Positions 1 to 8,108 of a stretch of DNA of 64,000 bases are shown here, one piece after another. This DNA comes from Pasteurella sp030783905. GTDB lineage: Bacteria > Pseudomonadota > Gammaproteobacteria > Enterobacterales > Pasteurellaceae. The notes beneath the pieces are model-generated. The model made no database searches and was not told where the DNA came from. It saw nothing but the letters and a program-made list of their open reading frames with translations. How positions within the stretch are numbered: position 1 is the first letter of the stretch; every line of letters starts with the position of its first letter. The stretch covers positions 310,001 through 374,000 of the forward strand of contig CP182107.1 of assembly GCA_051122655.1 (NCBI GenBank). Direction: 5' to 3'. The translations under genes and the position numbers were made by a program.

Positions 1-2
1 CA

Positions 3-269
3 TGTTGGGTGCTGGGGTTACCGCACGGGTTGGCAGTATTACATGGCAAAACGCGTCGTGGTGGCTTAGTGTTTGATGCGGCGGATATCATTAAAGACAG
101 CATGATTTTGCCACAAGCCTTTATTTCGGCACAAAGTGGTGATTCAGAAAAAGCATTTCGCCAAGCCTGCATTGAAAATTTACTGCGTTTTGGTGCGTTA
201 GATATCATCATTGAACGGTTACAACAACTGGCTTTACAAGGAGCGTCAGATGAATATTTTGCTGGTTAG
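3..269 (+). CDS. cas1: Cas1 endonuclease, type I-F (3' end only)
   Basis: This is the C-terminal part of the CRISPR integrase Cas1, which inserts new spacers into CRISPR arrays; the 5' part lies outside the window. The visible frame enters at base 3 and ends at a TAG. It contains the Cas1 active-site neighbourhood, with LAVLHGKTRRGGLVFD holding the conserved His and an acidic DAADIIKD segment whose Asp residues coordinate metal in the family. The form of this C-terminus and the fused cas2-cas3 that follows, overlapping its last 20 bases, point to subtype I-F. Translational coupling with cas2-3 is likely from the overlap. Whether the full gene is intact cannot be seen here. Confidence 0.85.
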   Translation, partial: CWVLGLPHGLAVLHGKTRRGGLVFDAADIIKDSMILPQAFISAQSGDSEKAFRQACIENLLRFGALDIIIERLQQLALQGASDEYFAG

Positions 270-3200
270 CCAATGTCAAAAAAATGCGTTAACAGAAACA
301 CGTCGAATTTTAGATCAATTTGCCGAGCGTTGTGGTGATTGCGTGTGGCAAACCGCGATTACCCAAGCAGGCTTGGAAACGTTGTATAAAATGTTACGCC
401 AAACTGCCCGCAAAAATACCGCCGTGGCGTGTTATTGGACACATCGTAAAAATTCGGCGGAGTTATTATGGATTGTGGGCGACCGACGTCAGTTTAATGA
501 TCAAGGACGAGTGCCCACTAACCGTACAAAACGTAATATTTTACGGGCAGAAGATGAAATGGATTGGAAAGATGCCTATTCTTTGCAAATTTTAACCGCA
601 CTTTCTGCTCTCTTGCATGATTTAGGCAAGTCGAGTGTGGCGTTTCAAAACAAATTAGATCCCTATAAAAACGCCCCTAAAGTGGCAGACAGTTATCGAC
701 ATGAATGGATTTCAGCCCGTTTATTTGAAGCGATGATCGTCGGTTGTCAAACGGATCAGGCTTGGCTAGCGCGTCTCGCCAACTGGCAAGAGTTTGAAGC
801 ACAACAGCCAAATTGGTTTGCTAGGGTGATTTGCGATAAGCCCAATGAAAGCCATTTTTCAGACTTTGCCTATTTCCCCCCTTTGGCACGGATAGTGATT
901 TGGTTGATCACGTCCCACCACCGTTTACCTTTTACCCATGATTTTTCCCAGCCGCAAAAATACCAATACACGAAGAATTTACGCCGATATGCGAAGTTTA
1001 CCGCTGAAAGTTTATTTAAGTCCTACAAACCGACCATCGGTTGGGTGGCAAATACTGCCGAACATCCCACACCACAGCTGTTTTGGCAGTTTCAACAGCT
1101 GGTCACTCAAAGCCAAGCTTGGCAAAAAAGCCTGACAAGGTGGGCGAAAAAAGCCTTGAATCACCCAGCGTTATTTTCCCTTAATGAAACCCGTGATCCC
1201 TTTTTATTGTTACTGGCTCGTTTATGTTTGATGACTGGGGACCATTATTATTCCGCTCAAGATCATAATGAAAAACTGGGAGAGAAAGATTTTCCTTTGT
1301 TCGCCAATACCTCTCGAGACACGCATCAACCCAAACAGCGTTTGGACGAACATTTGATTGGCGTTTGCCAAACGGCGGTACGTTTTGCCCGTTTATTGCC
1401 AAAACTTCCGCGAGAATTACCCCGTATTAAACAGCATAAGCCTTTTGTGCAGTTAGCCAAAGATCGTTTTGTTTGGCAAAACAAAGCGGTCAATGTGGCA
1501 CGTATGTTGCAACAACAAAGTGAGTCACAGGGCTTTTTCGGCGTGAACATGGCAAGTACGGGCTGTGGTAAAACCTTAGCCAATGCGAAGATGATGTATG
1601 CCCTCAATGACAGCAAAAAAGGGGCAAGATTTACCATTGCCTTAGGGTTGCGAGTATTAACCTTGCAAACGGGAAGTGCGTTAAGACAACGTTTGCATTT
1701 ATCGGATCAGGATTTAGCGGTGCTGGTGGGTGGCAGTGCGGTGAAAAAGTTATACGCATTGCAACAGGAAAAGCAAAGTAAACTGGCACAACAAGGCAGT
1801 GAAAGTGCGGAAGAATGGCTAGAAGAAATGCAGGTGGAAGGGGCGAGTTTTATTGAAAGTGCGGTAGAAAATGAAGAAATTTTGTCTTTTCTCAGCCAAG
1901 ATGATAAAACCAAAAAGCTGCTTTATGCCCCGATTGTCAGTTGTACCTTAGATCAGTTAATTTCTGCTTCAGAGAGTGTGCGAGGCGGACATCATATTGT
2001 GCCGAGTTTACGTTTATTAACCTCGGATTTAATTCTCGATGAGCCAGATGATTTTGCCCAAGAAGATCTGCCTGCATTAAGCCGTTTAGTGCATTTAGCA
2101 GGGTTATTGGGTAGCCGAGTGTTGCTGTCTTCTGCCACCTTAACGCCAGATTTTATAACGGGCTTGTTTAACGCCTATCAAGCAGGACGCAAACTTTATC
2201 ATCAACAAAAAGGGCAAGTCGCTGATTTGCCTATTTGTTGTGCTTGGGTCGATGAGTTTCAGCAAGTACAACATTGTTGTGAACAGGCTGATGAGTTTAT
2301 GCAAAAACAGACAGAATTTGTATTAAAACGGGCAGACAACTTGGCGAAAAGTCCTGTGCGACGTCAAGCAGAGATTCTGACTTTACCTTCACTGAAACCG
2401 AGAGAAGGGGAAATGTTGCATTATGGCGTGTTGGCGGAATCTTTACTGCAAAAGGCAATCCAGTTACATGATTTACATGGACAAACCGATCCGCATACAC
2501 AAAAGAAAATCAGTGTGGGGTTGATCCGTTTTTCAAATATCCAACCGATGATTCCTTTAGCACAGGCATTGTTTGGCTTACACGCCACGGAAGCCTTTGC
2601 CGATTATCGGGTGCATTTATGTTGTTATCATTCAAGGCAGTTGCTGTTATTACGATCTTATTTGGAAGAAAAACTGGATAAGATTTTGGATCGCCACCAG
2701 CCAGAACACTTGTTTAAACATGCCGAAATTGCGGTGCCCCTGAGTGAGCATAAAGCCAAAAATCATCTTTTTATTGTATTAGGTAGCCCCGTGACCGAAG
2801 TGGGGCGAGATCACGATTATGATTGGGCGATTGTGGATCCCTCTTCTATGCGTTCGATTATTCAGTTGGCAGGACGAGTGTGGCGACACCGAGCAGATAA
2901 GGTGGCGGAACAACCGAATATTGCCTTGTTACCGATGAATTGGCGGGGATTAAAAGCCCGTTGTGATCATGCAAAACCGATTTATCACCGACCGGGATTT
3001 GAAAGTCAGCAGCATCAATTAACGACTCACAAGCTGGAACAATTAGTTTCAGGCAATGAACTTGCCCATTTAAATGCGACGCCACGTATTGTGAAACCTG
3101 AGGCGTTGCACCCCAATAGTAAACTGACCGATTTAGAGCATCATGCCATTGCCACAGTGTTAAATAACCCGCAAGAAAATCATGTCAATCTGTATTGGGA

Positions 3201-3576
3201 TCCGCAGTATGCCAACCGTTTACTTGCCAATTTACCTTTGATGAGTCAATTTCGGCATAGCATGAAAGAGCTTGATGTGGTGTGTTTGGTCGATGAAGAC
3301 ACGGATTGGGGCTTTGCTTTTTATCGTGCTAAAAAGTGTGATGATGACACATTCAGCCCCTTGCCTGAGATTCAATATTGCCCAATGCAACAGGATAAAC
3401 AGGCATTGGTGCAACCTTGGCTGCACTTTCCACTGAGAGAGGTATTAACGGATCTGGCTGAACAATTGGATGTGAGTTTGCCAGAACGGATCGCCCCGAC
3501 TTATTTGTGTGCTTCATTGCCACAATATGAGGAAAAATTGGAGTGGCATTATAACGAAGTCTATGGATTCTGGTAA
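250..3576 (+). CDS. cas3: Cas2-Cas3 fusion helicase-nuclease, type I-F CRISPR
   Basis: The 1108-residue protein joins an N-terminal Cas2-like domain (from MNILLVSQCQ, about residues 1-95) to the Cas3 HD nuclease and SF2 helicase, the arrangement diagnostic of type I-F. In the family it partners Cas1 in adaptation and degrades target DNA after Csy-complex recruitment. Visible motifs: HD pair His123-Asp124 in HDLGK, Walker A STGCGKT (436-442), DEPD box (597-600), SSAT motif III, and the arginine-finger region around GRVWRH (about 875). The ATG at 250 has AAGGAG 7 bases upstream and removes 13 unsupported residues from the longest frame. It overlaps cas1. No frameshift or stop is seen, so it looks functional. 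Two exact uptake-signal cores lie inside it. No csy1-4 genes follow; arcB does. Confidence 0.9.
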   Translation: MNILLVSQCQKNALTETRRILDQFAERCGDCVWQTAITQAGLETLYKMLRQTARKNTAVACYWTHRKNSAELLWIVGDRRQFNDQGRVPTNRTKRNILRAEDEMDWKDAYSLQILTALSALLHDLGKSSVAFQNKLDPYKNAPKVADSYRHEWISARLFEAMIVGCQTDQAWLARLANWQEFEAQQPNWFARVICDKPNESHFSDFAYFPPLARIVIWLITSHHRLPFTHDFSQPQKYQYTKNLRRYAKFTAESLFKSYKPTIGWVANTAEHPTPQLFWQFQQLVTQSQAWQKSLTRWAKKALNHPALFSLNETRDPFLLLLARLCLMTGDHYYSAQDHNEKLGEKDFPLFANTSRDTHQPKQRLDEHLIGVCQTAVRFARLLPKLPRELPRIKQHKPFVQLAKDRFVWQNKAVNVARMLQQQSESQGFFGVNMASTGCGKTLANAKMMYALNDSKKGARFTIALGLRVLTLQTGSALRQRLHLSDQDLAVLVGGSAVKKLYALQQEKQSKLAQQGSESAEEWLEEMQVEGASFIESAVENEEILSFLSQDDKTKKLLYAPIVSCTLDQLISASESVRGGHHIVPSLRLLTSDLILDEPDDFAQEDLPALSRLVHLAGLLGSRVLLSSATLTPDFITGLFNAYQAGRKLYHQQKGQVADLPICCAWVDEFQQVQHCCEQADEFMQKQTEFVLKRADNLAKSPVRRQAEILTLPSLKPREGEMLHYGVLAESLLQKAIQLHDLHGQTDPHTQKKISVGLIRFSNIQPMIPLAQALFGLHATEAFADYRVHLCCYHSRQLLLLRSYLEEKLDKILDRHQPEHLFKHAEIAVPLSEHKAKNHLFIVLGSPVTEVGRDHDYDWAIVDPSSMRSIIQLAGRVWRHRADKVAEQPNIALLPMNWRGLKARCDHAKPIYHRPGFESQQHQLTTHKLEQLVSGNELAHLNATPRIVKPEALHPNSKLTDLEHHAIATVLNNPQENHVNLYWDPQYANRLLANLPLMSQFRHSMKELDVVCLVDEDTDWGFAFYRAKKCDDDTFSPLPEIQYCPMQQDKQALVQPWLHFPLREVLTDLAEQLDVSLPERIAPTYLCASLPQYEEKLEWHYNEVYGFW
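595..603 (-). repeat. Uptake-signal core inside cas2-cas3
   Basis: ACCGCACTT, the Pasteurellaceae DNA-uptake core in reverse orientation; a second exact core is at 1857-1865 (plus). Other exact cores by eye: 9975, 11864, 12251, 13126, 14404, 15244, 16901, 20131, 20709, 32379, 32599, 33055, 36766, 36799, 40150, 40270, 53397, 53425, 55332, 56737, 61673 and 62286. Confidence 0.85.
1857..1865 (+). repeat. Uptake-signal core inside cas2-cas3
   Basis: AAGTGCGGT, exact core in forward orientation within the helicase part of cas2-cas3. Confidence 0.85.
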
Positions 3577-3587
3577 TTGGTGAATTA

Positions 3588-3596
3588 TGCTACAAT
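3588..3596 (+). promoter_or_regulatory. Extended -10 promoter candidate for arcB
   Basis: TGCTACAAT is an extended -10 element (TGn plus TACAAT) lying 37 bases before the arcB start and just after the cas2-3 stop. No good -35 is visible, which an extended -10 tolerates. It would give arcB transcription independent of the cas genes. Confidence 0.45.
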
Positions 3597-3632
3597 AGTC
3601 TCCATTTTTCAGAAGAATAAAGGCCGTAAAGA

Positions 3633-5489
3633 ATGAAAAATATTAAATATTTCACTCAAAAGTATGTGGATTGGGTGATTCGTTTAGGGCGGTTACGCTT
3701 TTCGATTTTAGGCGTGATCGTACTCGCTATTTTAGCCTTATGCACGCAAGCTTTATTAAGCTTATTTATTGTTGGTGCAGTATATTGGGTCGATATGATG
3801 CGATCCATTGTGTTTGGTCTGATTTCAGCCCCTTTTGTGATTTATTTTTTCACGGTATTGGTCGAGAAGTTAGAACGCTCTAGACAAGAGTTAAAACAGT
3901 TAGTGGATAATTTGCGTAATGAAGTCTCAGAACGGGTGTTAGCAGAAAAAAAACTGTCTGTTGCATTAGATAATATCGAAAAAACCAGTCGCGATAAAAC
4001 GCGTTTAATGGCGACGATCAGTCATGAGTTACGCACCCCCTTAAATGGGATTATTGGATTAAGTCGTATTTTACTGGATGAAAAACTGACTGACGTCCAA
4101 CAAACCTATCTGAAAACGATCCATGTTAGTGCGATTTCATTAGGGCATATTTTTAGTGACATTATTGATTTGGAAAAAATTGATGCTCGTCGTATTGAAC
4201 TGAATGCGAAAGAGGTAGAATTAAGCAGTTTTCTTAATGATATCAGTAATGTGGCAAACTTATTGGCGCAGCAAAAGAAACTCACTTTTCAGTTGTTGAC
4301 AGACAAAAATTTACCCAATTGGTTTATGACCGATTATGCGCGTTTAAGTCAGATTTTATGGAATTTGATTGGTAATGCGGTGAAATTTACTCAGCAAGGG
4401 CAGATTACCTTGAATGTAAAACGGGTATCCGAACATCAAATTTCTTTTAGTGTCAGCGATACTGGAATTGGTATTCCAGAAAATGAATTATCTCGCGTGT
4501 TTGACATGTATTATCAGGTGCAATCGAGCGGGCACAAACCACTGGGTAGTGGGATTGGATTAGCGATTTCTAAAACCATTGCTCAATTAATGGGGGGCGA
4601 TTTATATGCAACAAGTGAAATAGGAAAGGGTGCTTGTTTTACCCTGATGTTGCCTGTTAAGGAAGTGGAAAAGCCCGTGCATATACAAACGCCAATCCCA
4701 AGTACCTTACATATTCTTTTAGTTGAAGATATTGAGGTGAATGTGGTGGTGGCAAAATCCGTCCTTGAAAAACTAGGCTATGTAGTTGATGTCGCCATGA
4801 CAGGACAACAAGCCATTGAGAAATTTGAACAACAGTATTATGATTTGCTCTTGCTTGATATTCAACTGCCCGATATGTCTGGTTTTTCCGTCGCAAAATA
4901 TTTACGAGAGGGGTATGAGCATGGTCGGTATGATTTTTTACCACCTTTAATTGCCTTAACCGCTAACGTTATGCATGATAAGAAAGAATATCACGAACAA
5001 GGTATGGATGATGTATTACGTAAGCCTTTATCGATTGATGAATTAACGGCTTGTTTAGTGGACTATTTTGGTCATGATGTCACTTTACCGCCAGAGACAT
5101 CGGCTCCTCCTCCGCCTACACTAGATGAGACTCGCTTTGATATCCATATGTTGAGTGAATTAGTCGAGATGTTAGGCGTAGATTTTGTGTTAAAGAATTT
5201 AGCCTTGTTTAAAGAAACGATGCCAGAATATATGCAAGCCTTAATAACCGCATATTCTGCTTACCAACTCGATGAAAGCCGAAAGGGCGATGTGTTGTCT
5301 TGTGCGCATAAAATAAAAGGGGCGGCAGCATCTGTTGGATTAAAACGAATACAGCAAATTGCGGCACAAGCACAAGATCCAGAAGCGCAGGAATGGACGG
5401 TGAATATTCATGACTGGATACAGCAATTAACACAATATTGGCTATTGGATGTTGAAGCATTAGAATATTATTTAACTAAACAGGCATAA
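3633..5489 (+). CDS. arcB: Aerobic respiration control hybrid sensor kinase ArcB
   Basis: ArcB senses the quinone redox state and phosphorylates ArcA to switch between aerobic and anaerobic metabolism. The 618-residue protein has two membrane segments near residues 22-50 and 57-77, a short coiled linker, the HisKA box with His131 in SHELRTPLN, an N box (WNLIGNAVKF), a G1 box (DTGIGIP), a receiver domain with phospho-acceptor Asp409 in LLLLDIQLPDMSG, and a C-terminal HPt domain with His559 in CAHKIKGAA. The linker is too short for the PAS domain of the 778-residue E. coli protein, matching the shorter Haemophilus ArcB. It starts 56 bases after cas2-3. The phosphorelay residues are all present, so it is expected to be functional. 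Confidence 0.93.
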   Translation: MKNIKYFTQKYVDWVIRLGRLRFSILGVIVLAILALCTQALLSLFIVGAVYWVDMMRSIVFGLISAPFVIYFFTVLVEKLERSRQELKQLVDNLRNEVSERVLAEKKLSVALDNIEKTSRDKTRLMATISHELRTPLNGIIGLSRILLDEKLTDVQQTYLKTIHVSAISLGHIFSDIIDLEKIDARRIELNAKEVELSSFLNDISNVANLLAQQKKLTFQLLTDKNLPNWFMTDYARLSQILWNLIGNAVKFTQQGQITLNVKRVSEHQISFSVSDTGIGIPENELSRVFDMYYQVQSSGHKPLGSGIGLAISKTIAQLMGGDLYATSEIGKGACFTLMLPVKEVEKPVHIQTPIPSTLHILLVEDIEVNVVVAKSVLEKLGYVVDVAMTGQQAIEKFEQQYYDLLLLDIQLPDMSGFSVAKYLREGYEHGRYDFLPPLIALTANVMHDKKEYHEQGMDDVLRKPLSIDELTACLVDYFGHDVTLPPETSAPPPPTLDETRFDIHMLSELVEMLGVDFVLKNLALFKETMPEYMQALITAYSAYQLDESRKGDVLSCAHKIKGAAASVGLKRIQQIAAQAQDPEAQEWTVNIHDWIQQLTQYWLLDVEALEYYLTKQA

Positions 5490-5581
5490 ATAAAACGTTA
5501 TTAATGGTGTTACGTCTAATTAAATAAAAAATTAATAGGTGTGAAATAGAATATTAATTATTTAAATTCAACAAAAATAAA

Positions 5582-5590
5582 TGCTATTCT
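5582..5590 (+). promoter_or_regulatory. Extended -10 promoter candidate
   Basis: TGCTATTCT (TGn plus TATTCT) sits about 36 bases before the start of the small secreted protein gene, in a very AT-rich 136-base gap after arcB. No convincing -35 accompanies it. Confidence 0.35.
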
Positions 5591-5625
5591 ATTTTTAACT
5601 GATGCATTGTATTTAAGGATTCCCT

Positions 5626-6216
5626 ATGAAAATATTTGCAGTATTATCTGCCTTTTTGATGCCATTCGTCGTCCCAAATACGACGGTTAATGGTTATAAG
5701 GATCTTCGTTTTGGTATGACAATTGAACAAGCCAAAGCAACGAAACTATGTGAGGACCAATGGCATTTACCCGCTGATGATGATTGGCGCCGTGTTGTGA
5801 GAGGTTATTGGGTCTGTGATAAATTCCGTTTTGATGATGGCTATGCGGTGGCAAGATTGCGTTTTATTGGCGGACAACTCAAGTCGATTGAATTAAGAAT
5901 GCCAGAATACCCGAAATATCCAGCAGAATTGTTATTACATGTTTTAGAAGAAAAATACGGCAAAACGATATCAGTTGAACAGCGAGATTTGATTGAAGAA
6001 GATATTTTGCAAGGAAAGATAAGAAAACGTAGAAAAAATGAGAGTGCGTTGTTAGATACCTATCAGTTTGCGAAAGGGACTGTGGCTTTAACGTTGTTGA
6101 CTTATAATGGCGTTCCTCAGCCGGCAGAGATTATTTATTCTGCACCAGAGTTACTGCTTTTAGAGAAAAAGTTAGAAGATAGACCGCAACGTCGCACATT
6201 ATTACGTGACTTATAA
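5626..6216 (+). CDS. Secreted protein of unknown function
   Basis: I do not recognise this 196-residue protein. It begins with a short hydrophobic stretch (MKIFAVLSAFLMPFVV) that looks like a signal peptide, followed by YKDLRFGMTIEQAKA, a pattern seen in several small periplasmic proteins where a 'G.xFGM' segment precedes a helix. Cys42 and Cys64 (in KLCEDQW and YWVCDKF) could form a disulfide. The C-terminal half is basic and rich in Leu, ending LLRDL. AAGGATT precedes the ATG at suitable spacing. It stands alone between arcB and a bidirectional terminator, so context gives no role. A periplasmic location is inference. Confidence 0.7.
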   Translation: MKIFAVLSAFLMPFVVPNTTVNGYKDLRFGMTIEQAKATKLCEDQWHLPADDDWRRVVRGYWVCDKFRFDDGYAVARLRFIGGQLKSIELRMPEYPKYPAELLLHVLEEKYGKTISVEQRDLIEEDILQGKIRKRRKNESALLDTYQFAKGTVALTLLTYNGVPQPAEIIYSAPELLLLEKKLEDRPQRRTLLRDL

Positions 6217-6225
6217 GCTGAAAAA

Positions 6226-6261
6226 ATCCCTCAATAACAGATTATTGAGGGATGCTTTTTG
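6226..6261. terminator. Bidirectional terminator between secreted protein gene and suhB
   Basis: A perfect 12-bp stem (ATCCCTCAATAA paired across a 4-base loop with TTATTGAGGGAT) is flanked by an A-run on the left and a T-run on the right, so it can stop transcription from both convergent genes. Confidence 0.85.
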
Positions 6262-6281
6262 ATCATCTAAGCCTACTAAGC

Positions 6282-7085
6282 TTATTTTTTTAATTCGTCA
6301 GAAAGACAAGGTTGTATTTTCGTTAGCATTTCTTTGACGATACGAGGTGCGGCAGCAACAAGGTGACCAGAGGTTAAATAGCTATGTCCGCCATTAAAAT
6401 CACATACTAAACCGCCAGCTTCGCGTACGATTAAATCACCCGCAGCGATATCCCAAGCTTTGAGTCCCATTTCAAAATAACCATCAACACGTCCGGCCGC
6501 TACATAGCATAAATCTAAGGCGGCAGAACCCATGCGACGGAAATCCGCACAATCTTCAATTAGATTATGCATTATGGCAAATTGTGTTGGCATTAAGCGA
6601 GTTTGTTTAAAAGGAAAGCCTGTTGTTAAGATAGCACCTGATAAATCGCGTTTATTTTCCACGCGTAGACGCATATCATTCATTTTCGCGCCTTCTCCAC
6701 GTACCGCGGTGAATAATTCATTACGGATCGGATCATAAACCACACCGACTTCGGTGCGACCTTTAACACGAATCGCGATAGAAACAGAGAAATGAGGTAA
6801 ACCTTTGACAAAGTTTGTGGTGCCATCGAGTGGATCAATGACCCATTGTGTATCGCTATCTTTTCCTTCTAATGCACCACTTTCTTCGGTAATAATCGTG
6901 TGCTCAGGATAAGATTTTCTAATGACTTCAATAATCGCCTCTTCAGACGCTTTATCAATATTCGTCACATAGTCGTTTTTGCTTTTTAATGTTGTTTGAA
7001 TATCATCGCGGCGTTCATAACCTTTAGCAATTACATTGCCCGCTTTTCGTGCCGCACGAATTGCGATATTTAACATTGGATTCAT
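6282..7085 (-). CDS. suhB: Inositol-1-monophosphatase family protein SuhB
   Basis: SuhB is a Mg-dependent inositol monophosphatase that also joins rRNA transcription antitermination complexes in enterics. The 267-residue product starts MNPMLNIAIRAARKAG, aligning with the E. coli start, so the ATG at 7085 is preferred over a GTG three codons upstream. The metal-binding motifs are present: EESG (after TIIT), DPLDGTTNF, and WDIAAGDLIVREAGG near the C terminus. It lies divergent from trmJ and the isc cluster, the same neighbourhood as in E. coli. Catalysis follows from the family; antitermination is established only for E. coli. Confidence 0.93.
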   Translation of the reverse strand: MNPMLNIAIRAARKAGNVIAKGYERRDDIQTTLKSKNDYVTNIDKASEEAIIEVIRKSYPEHTIITEESGALEGKDSDTQWVIDPLDGTTNFVKGLPHFSVSIAIRVKGRTEVGVVYDPIRNELFTAVRGEGAKMNDMRLRVENKRDLSGAILTTGFPFKQTRLMPTQFAIMHNLIEDCADFRRMGSAALDLCYVAAGRVDGYFEMGLKAWDIAAGDLIVREAGGLVCDFNGGHSYLTSGHLVAAAPRIVKEMLTKIQPCLSDELKK

Positions 7086-7241
7086 TGTTTCCACCAGATT
7101 TTAAAGAACAGAAAAGTGGCAAGTATTATAGGTAATTTGATGAAAAATGGCGAGAGAAATTTTATCTCTTTATGTCGTTATTGAGCAGGGGATACAGTGA
7201 AAGGATGGTGTTGGTAGGTCTATTTAGCAGAAAAATGATAA

Positions 7242-7266
7242 ATTGTTGACTAAATTTAAGGGTTAT
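7242..7266 (+). promoter_or_regulatory. Possible IscR half-site at the trmJ promoter
   Basis: The segment shares GTTGACT and flanking bases with the type 1 IscR consensus (about 18 of 25 positions by eye, the right half poor). TTGACT also looks like a -35 for trmJ, with TATGTTAAAAT about 17 bases on. Confidence 0.3.
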
Positions 7267-7305
7267 TATGTTAAAATAGTCTCTATTTATTAAAGAGCTT
7301 GAGTG

Positions 7306-8022
7306 ATGTTAGAAAATATTCGAATTGTATTAGTTGAAACCTCGCACAGTGGCAATATTGGCTCTGCGGCAAGGGCGATGAAAACGATGGGTTTAACTCA
7401 TTTATACCTTGTGTCCCCTAAACAAGCTATTGACGAGCAAGCGATTGCATTATCAGCGGGGGCAGAAGATGTGTTGAAACAGGCGAAAGTTGTGACAACT
7501 TTCGATGAAGCCGTGGCAGATTGTGCATTAGTCATTGGCACCAGTGCAAGATTACGTCACTTACAAAATAGCTTAATTGAACCGCGTGAGTGTGGTACTC
7601 GTGCCATGACCTATGCAAAACAGGCGCCCGTGGCGATTGTGTTTGGGCGTGAACGTATTGGTCTGACGAATGAGGAATTGCTTAAGTGCCGTTACCATTT
7701 AACGATTCCGGCTAATCCTGACTATGCCTCGTTGAACCTTGCGATGGCAGTACAGCTGATTTGTTATGAACTGCGCGTGGCATTTTTAGCGCAACAAGCA
7801 ACGTCAGCATCACTTTCAATAATAGCCAATACCTATCCAACGCATACTGAAATAGAACACTTTTTTCAGCATACAGAGCGACTTTATACCGCATTAGGAT
7901 TTATTCAAAATCAAGGTGTTATGCAGAAATTACGGCGTTTATATCAGCGTGTTCAATTAGAAAAAAATGAACTTAATATTTTACGTGGGATGCTAACCGC
8001 AGTGGAAAAGCGTTTGAAATAG
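7306..8022 (+). CDS. trmJ: tRNA (cytidine/uridine-2'-O)-methyltransferase TrmJ
   Basis: TrmJ is a SPOUT-class enzyme that 2'-O-methylates nucleotide 32 of several tRNAs using S-adenosylmethionine. The 238-residue protein begins MLENIRIVLVETSHSGN like E. coli TrmJ, so the ATG at 7306 is chosen over the adjacent GTG at 7303. SPOUT features seen are the N-terminal ETSHSGNIGSAARAM segment, VIGTSAR, and the knot-forming VFGRERIGLTNEEL and PANPDYASLNLAMAVQ segments. It sits directly upstream of iscR, conserved in gammaproteobacteria, but has its own promoter-like region. Confidence 0.93.
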   Translation: MLENIRIVLVETSHSGNIGSAARAMKTMGLTHLYLVSPKQAIDEQAIALSAGAEDVLKQAKVVTTFDEAVADCALVIGTSARLRHLQNSLIEPRECGTRAMTYAKQAPVAIVFGRERIGLTNEELLKCRYHLTIPANPDYASLNLAMAVQLICYELRVAFLAQQATSASLSIIANTYPTHTEIEHFFQHTERLYTALGFIQNQGVMQKLRRLYQRVQLEKNELNILRGMLTAVEKRLK

Positions 8023-8031
8023 CGTAGAGGA

Positions 8032-8056
8032 ATAGTTGACTAATTTAGTATGATAT
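8032..8056 (+). promoter_or_regulatory. Type 1 IscR operator overlapping the iscR promoter
   Basis: This 25-base segment matches the published type 1 IscR consensus at 22 of 25 positions by eye, including the ATAGTTGACT left half. It overlaps a TTGACT -35 (8036-8041) with a TAAATA -10 at 8058-8063. Holo-IscR binding here would repress the isc operon, as in E. coli. Confidence 0.7.
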
Positions 8057-8108
8057 GTAAATATTCGCCAACTGTTGATTAACTTAAAGGAAGATAAGGA
8101 AGAGAAAG

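Noticed and set aside
211..249. Longer cas2-cas3 start
   Set aside because: The Cas2 domain begins at the ATG at 250, which has a good ribosome site; the extra residues lie in the cas1 frame overlap.
1735..1743. Additional uptake-signal cores with one mismatch (CAGTGCGGT here; also near 1802, 22732, 41463, 48934)
   Set aside because: One mismatch each; excluded from the exact-core count.
5540..5592. Inverted AATAGAATA / TATTCTATT near the secreted-protein promoter
   Set aside because: Short, AT-rich and widely spaced; not distinguishable from base composition.
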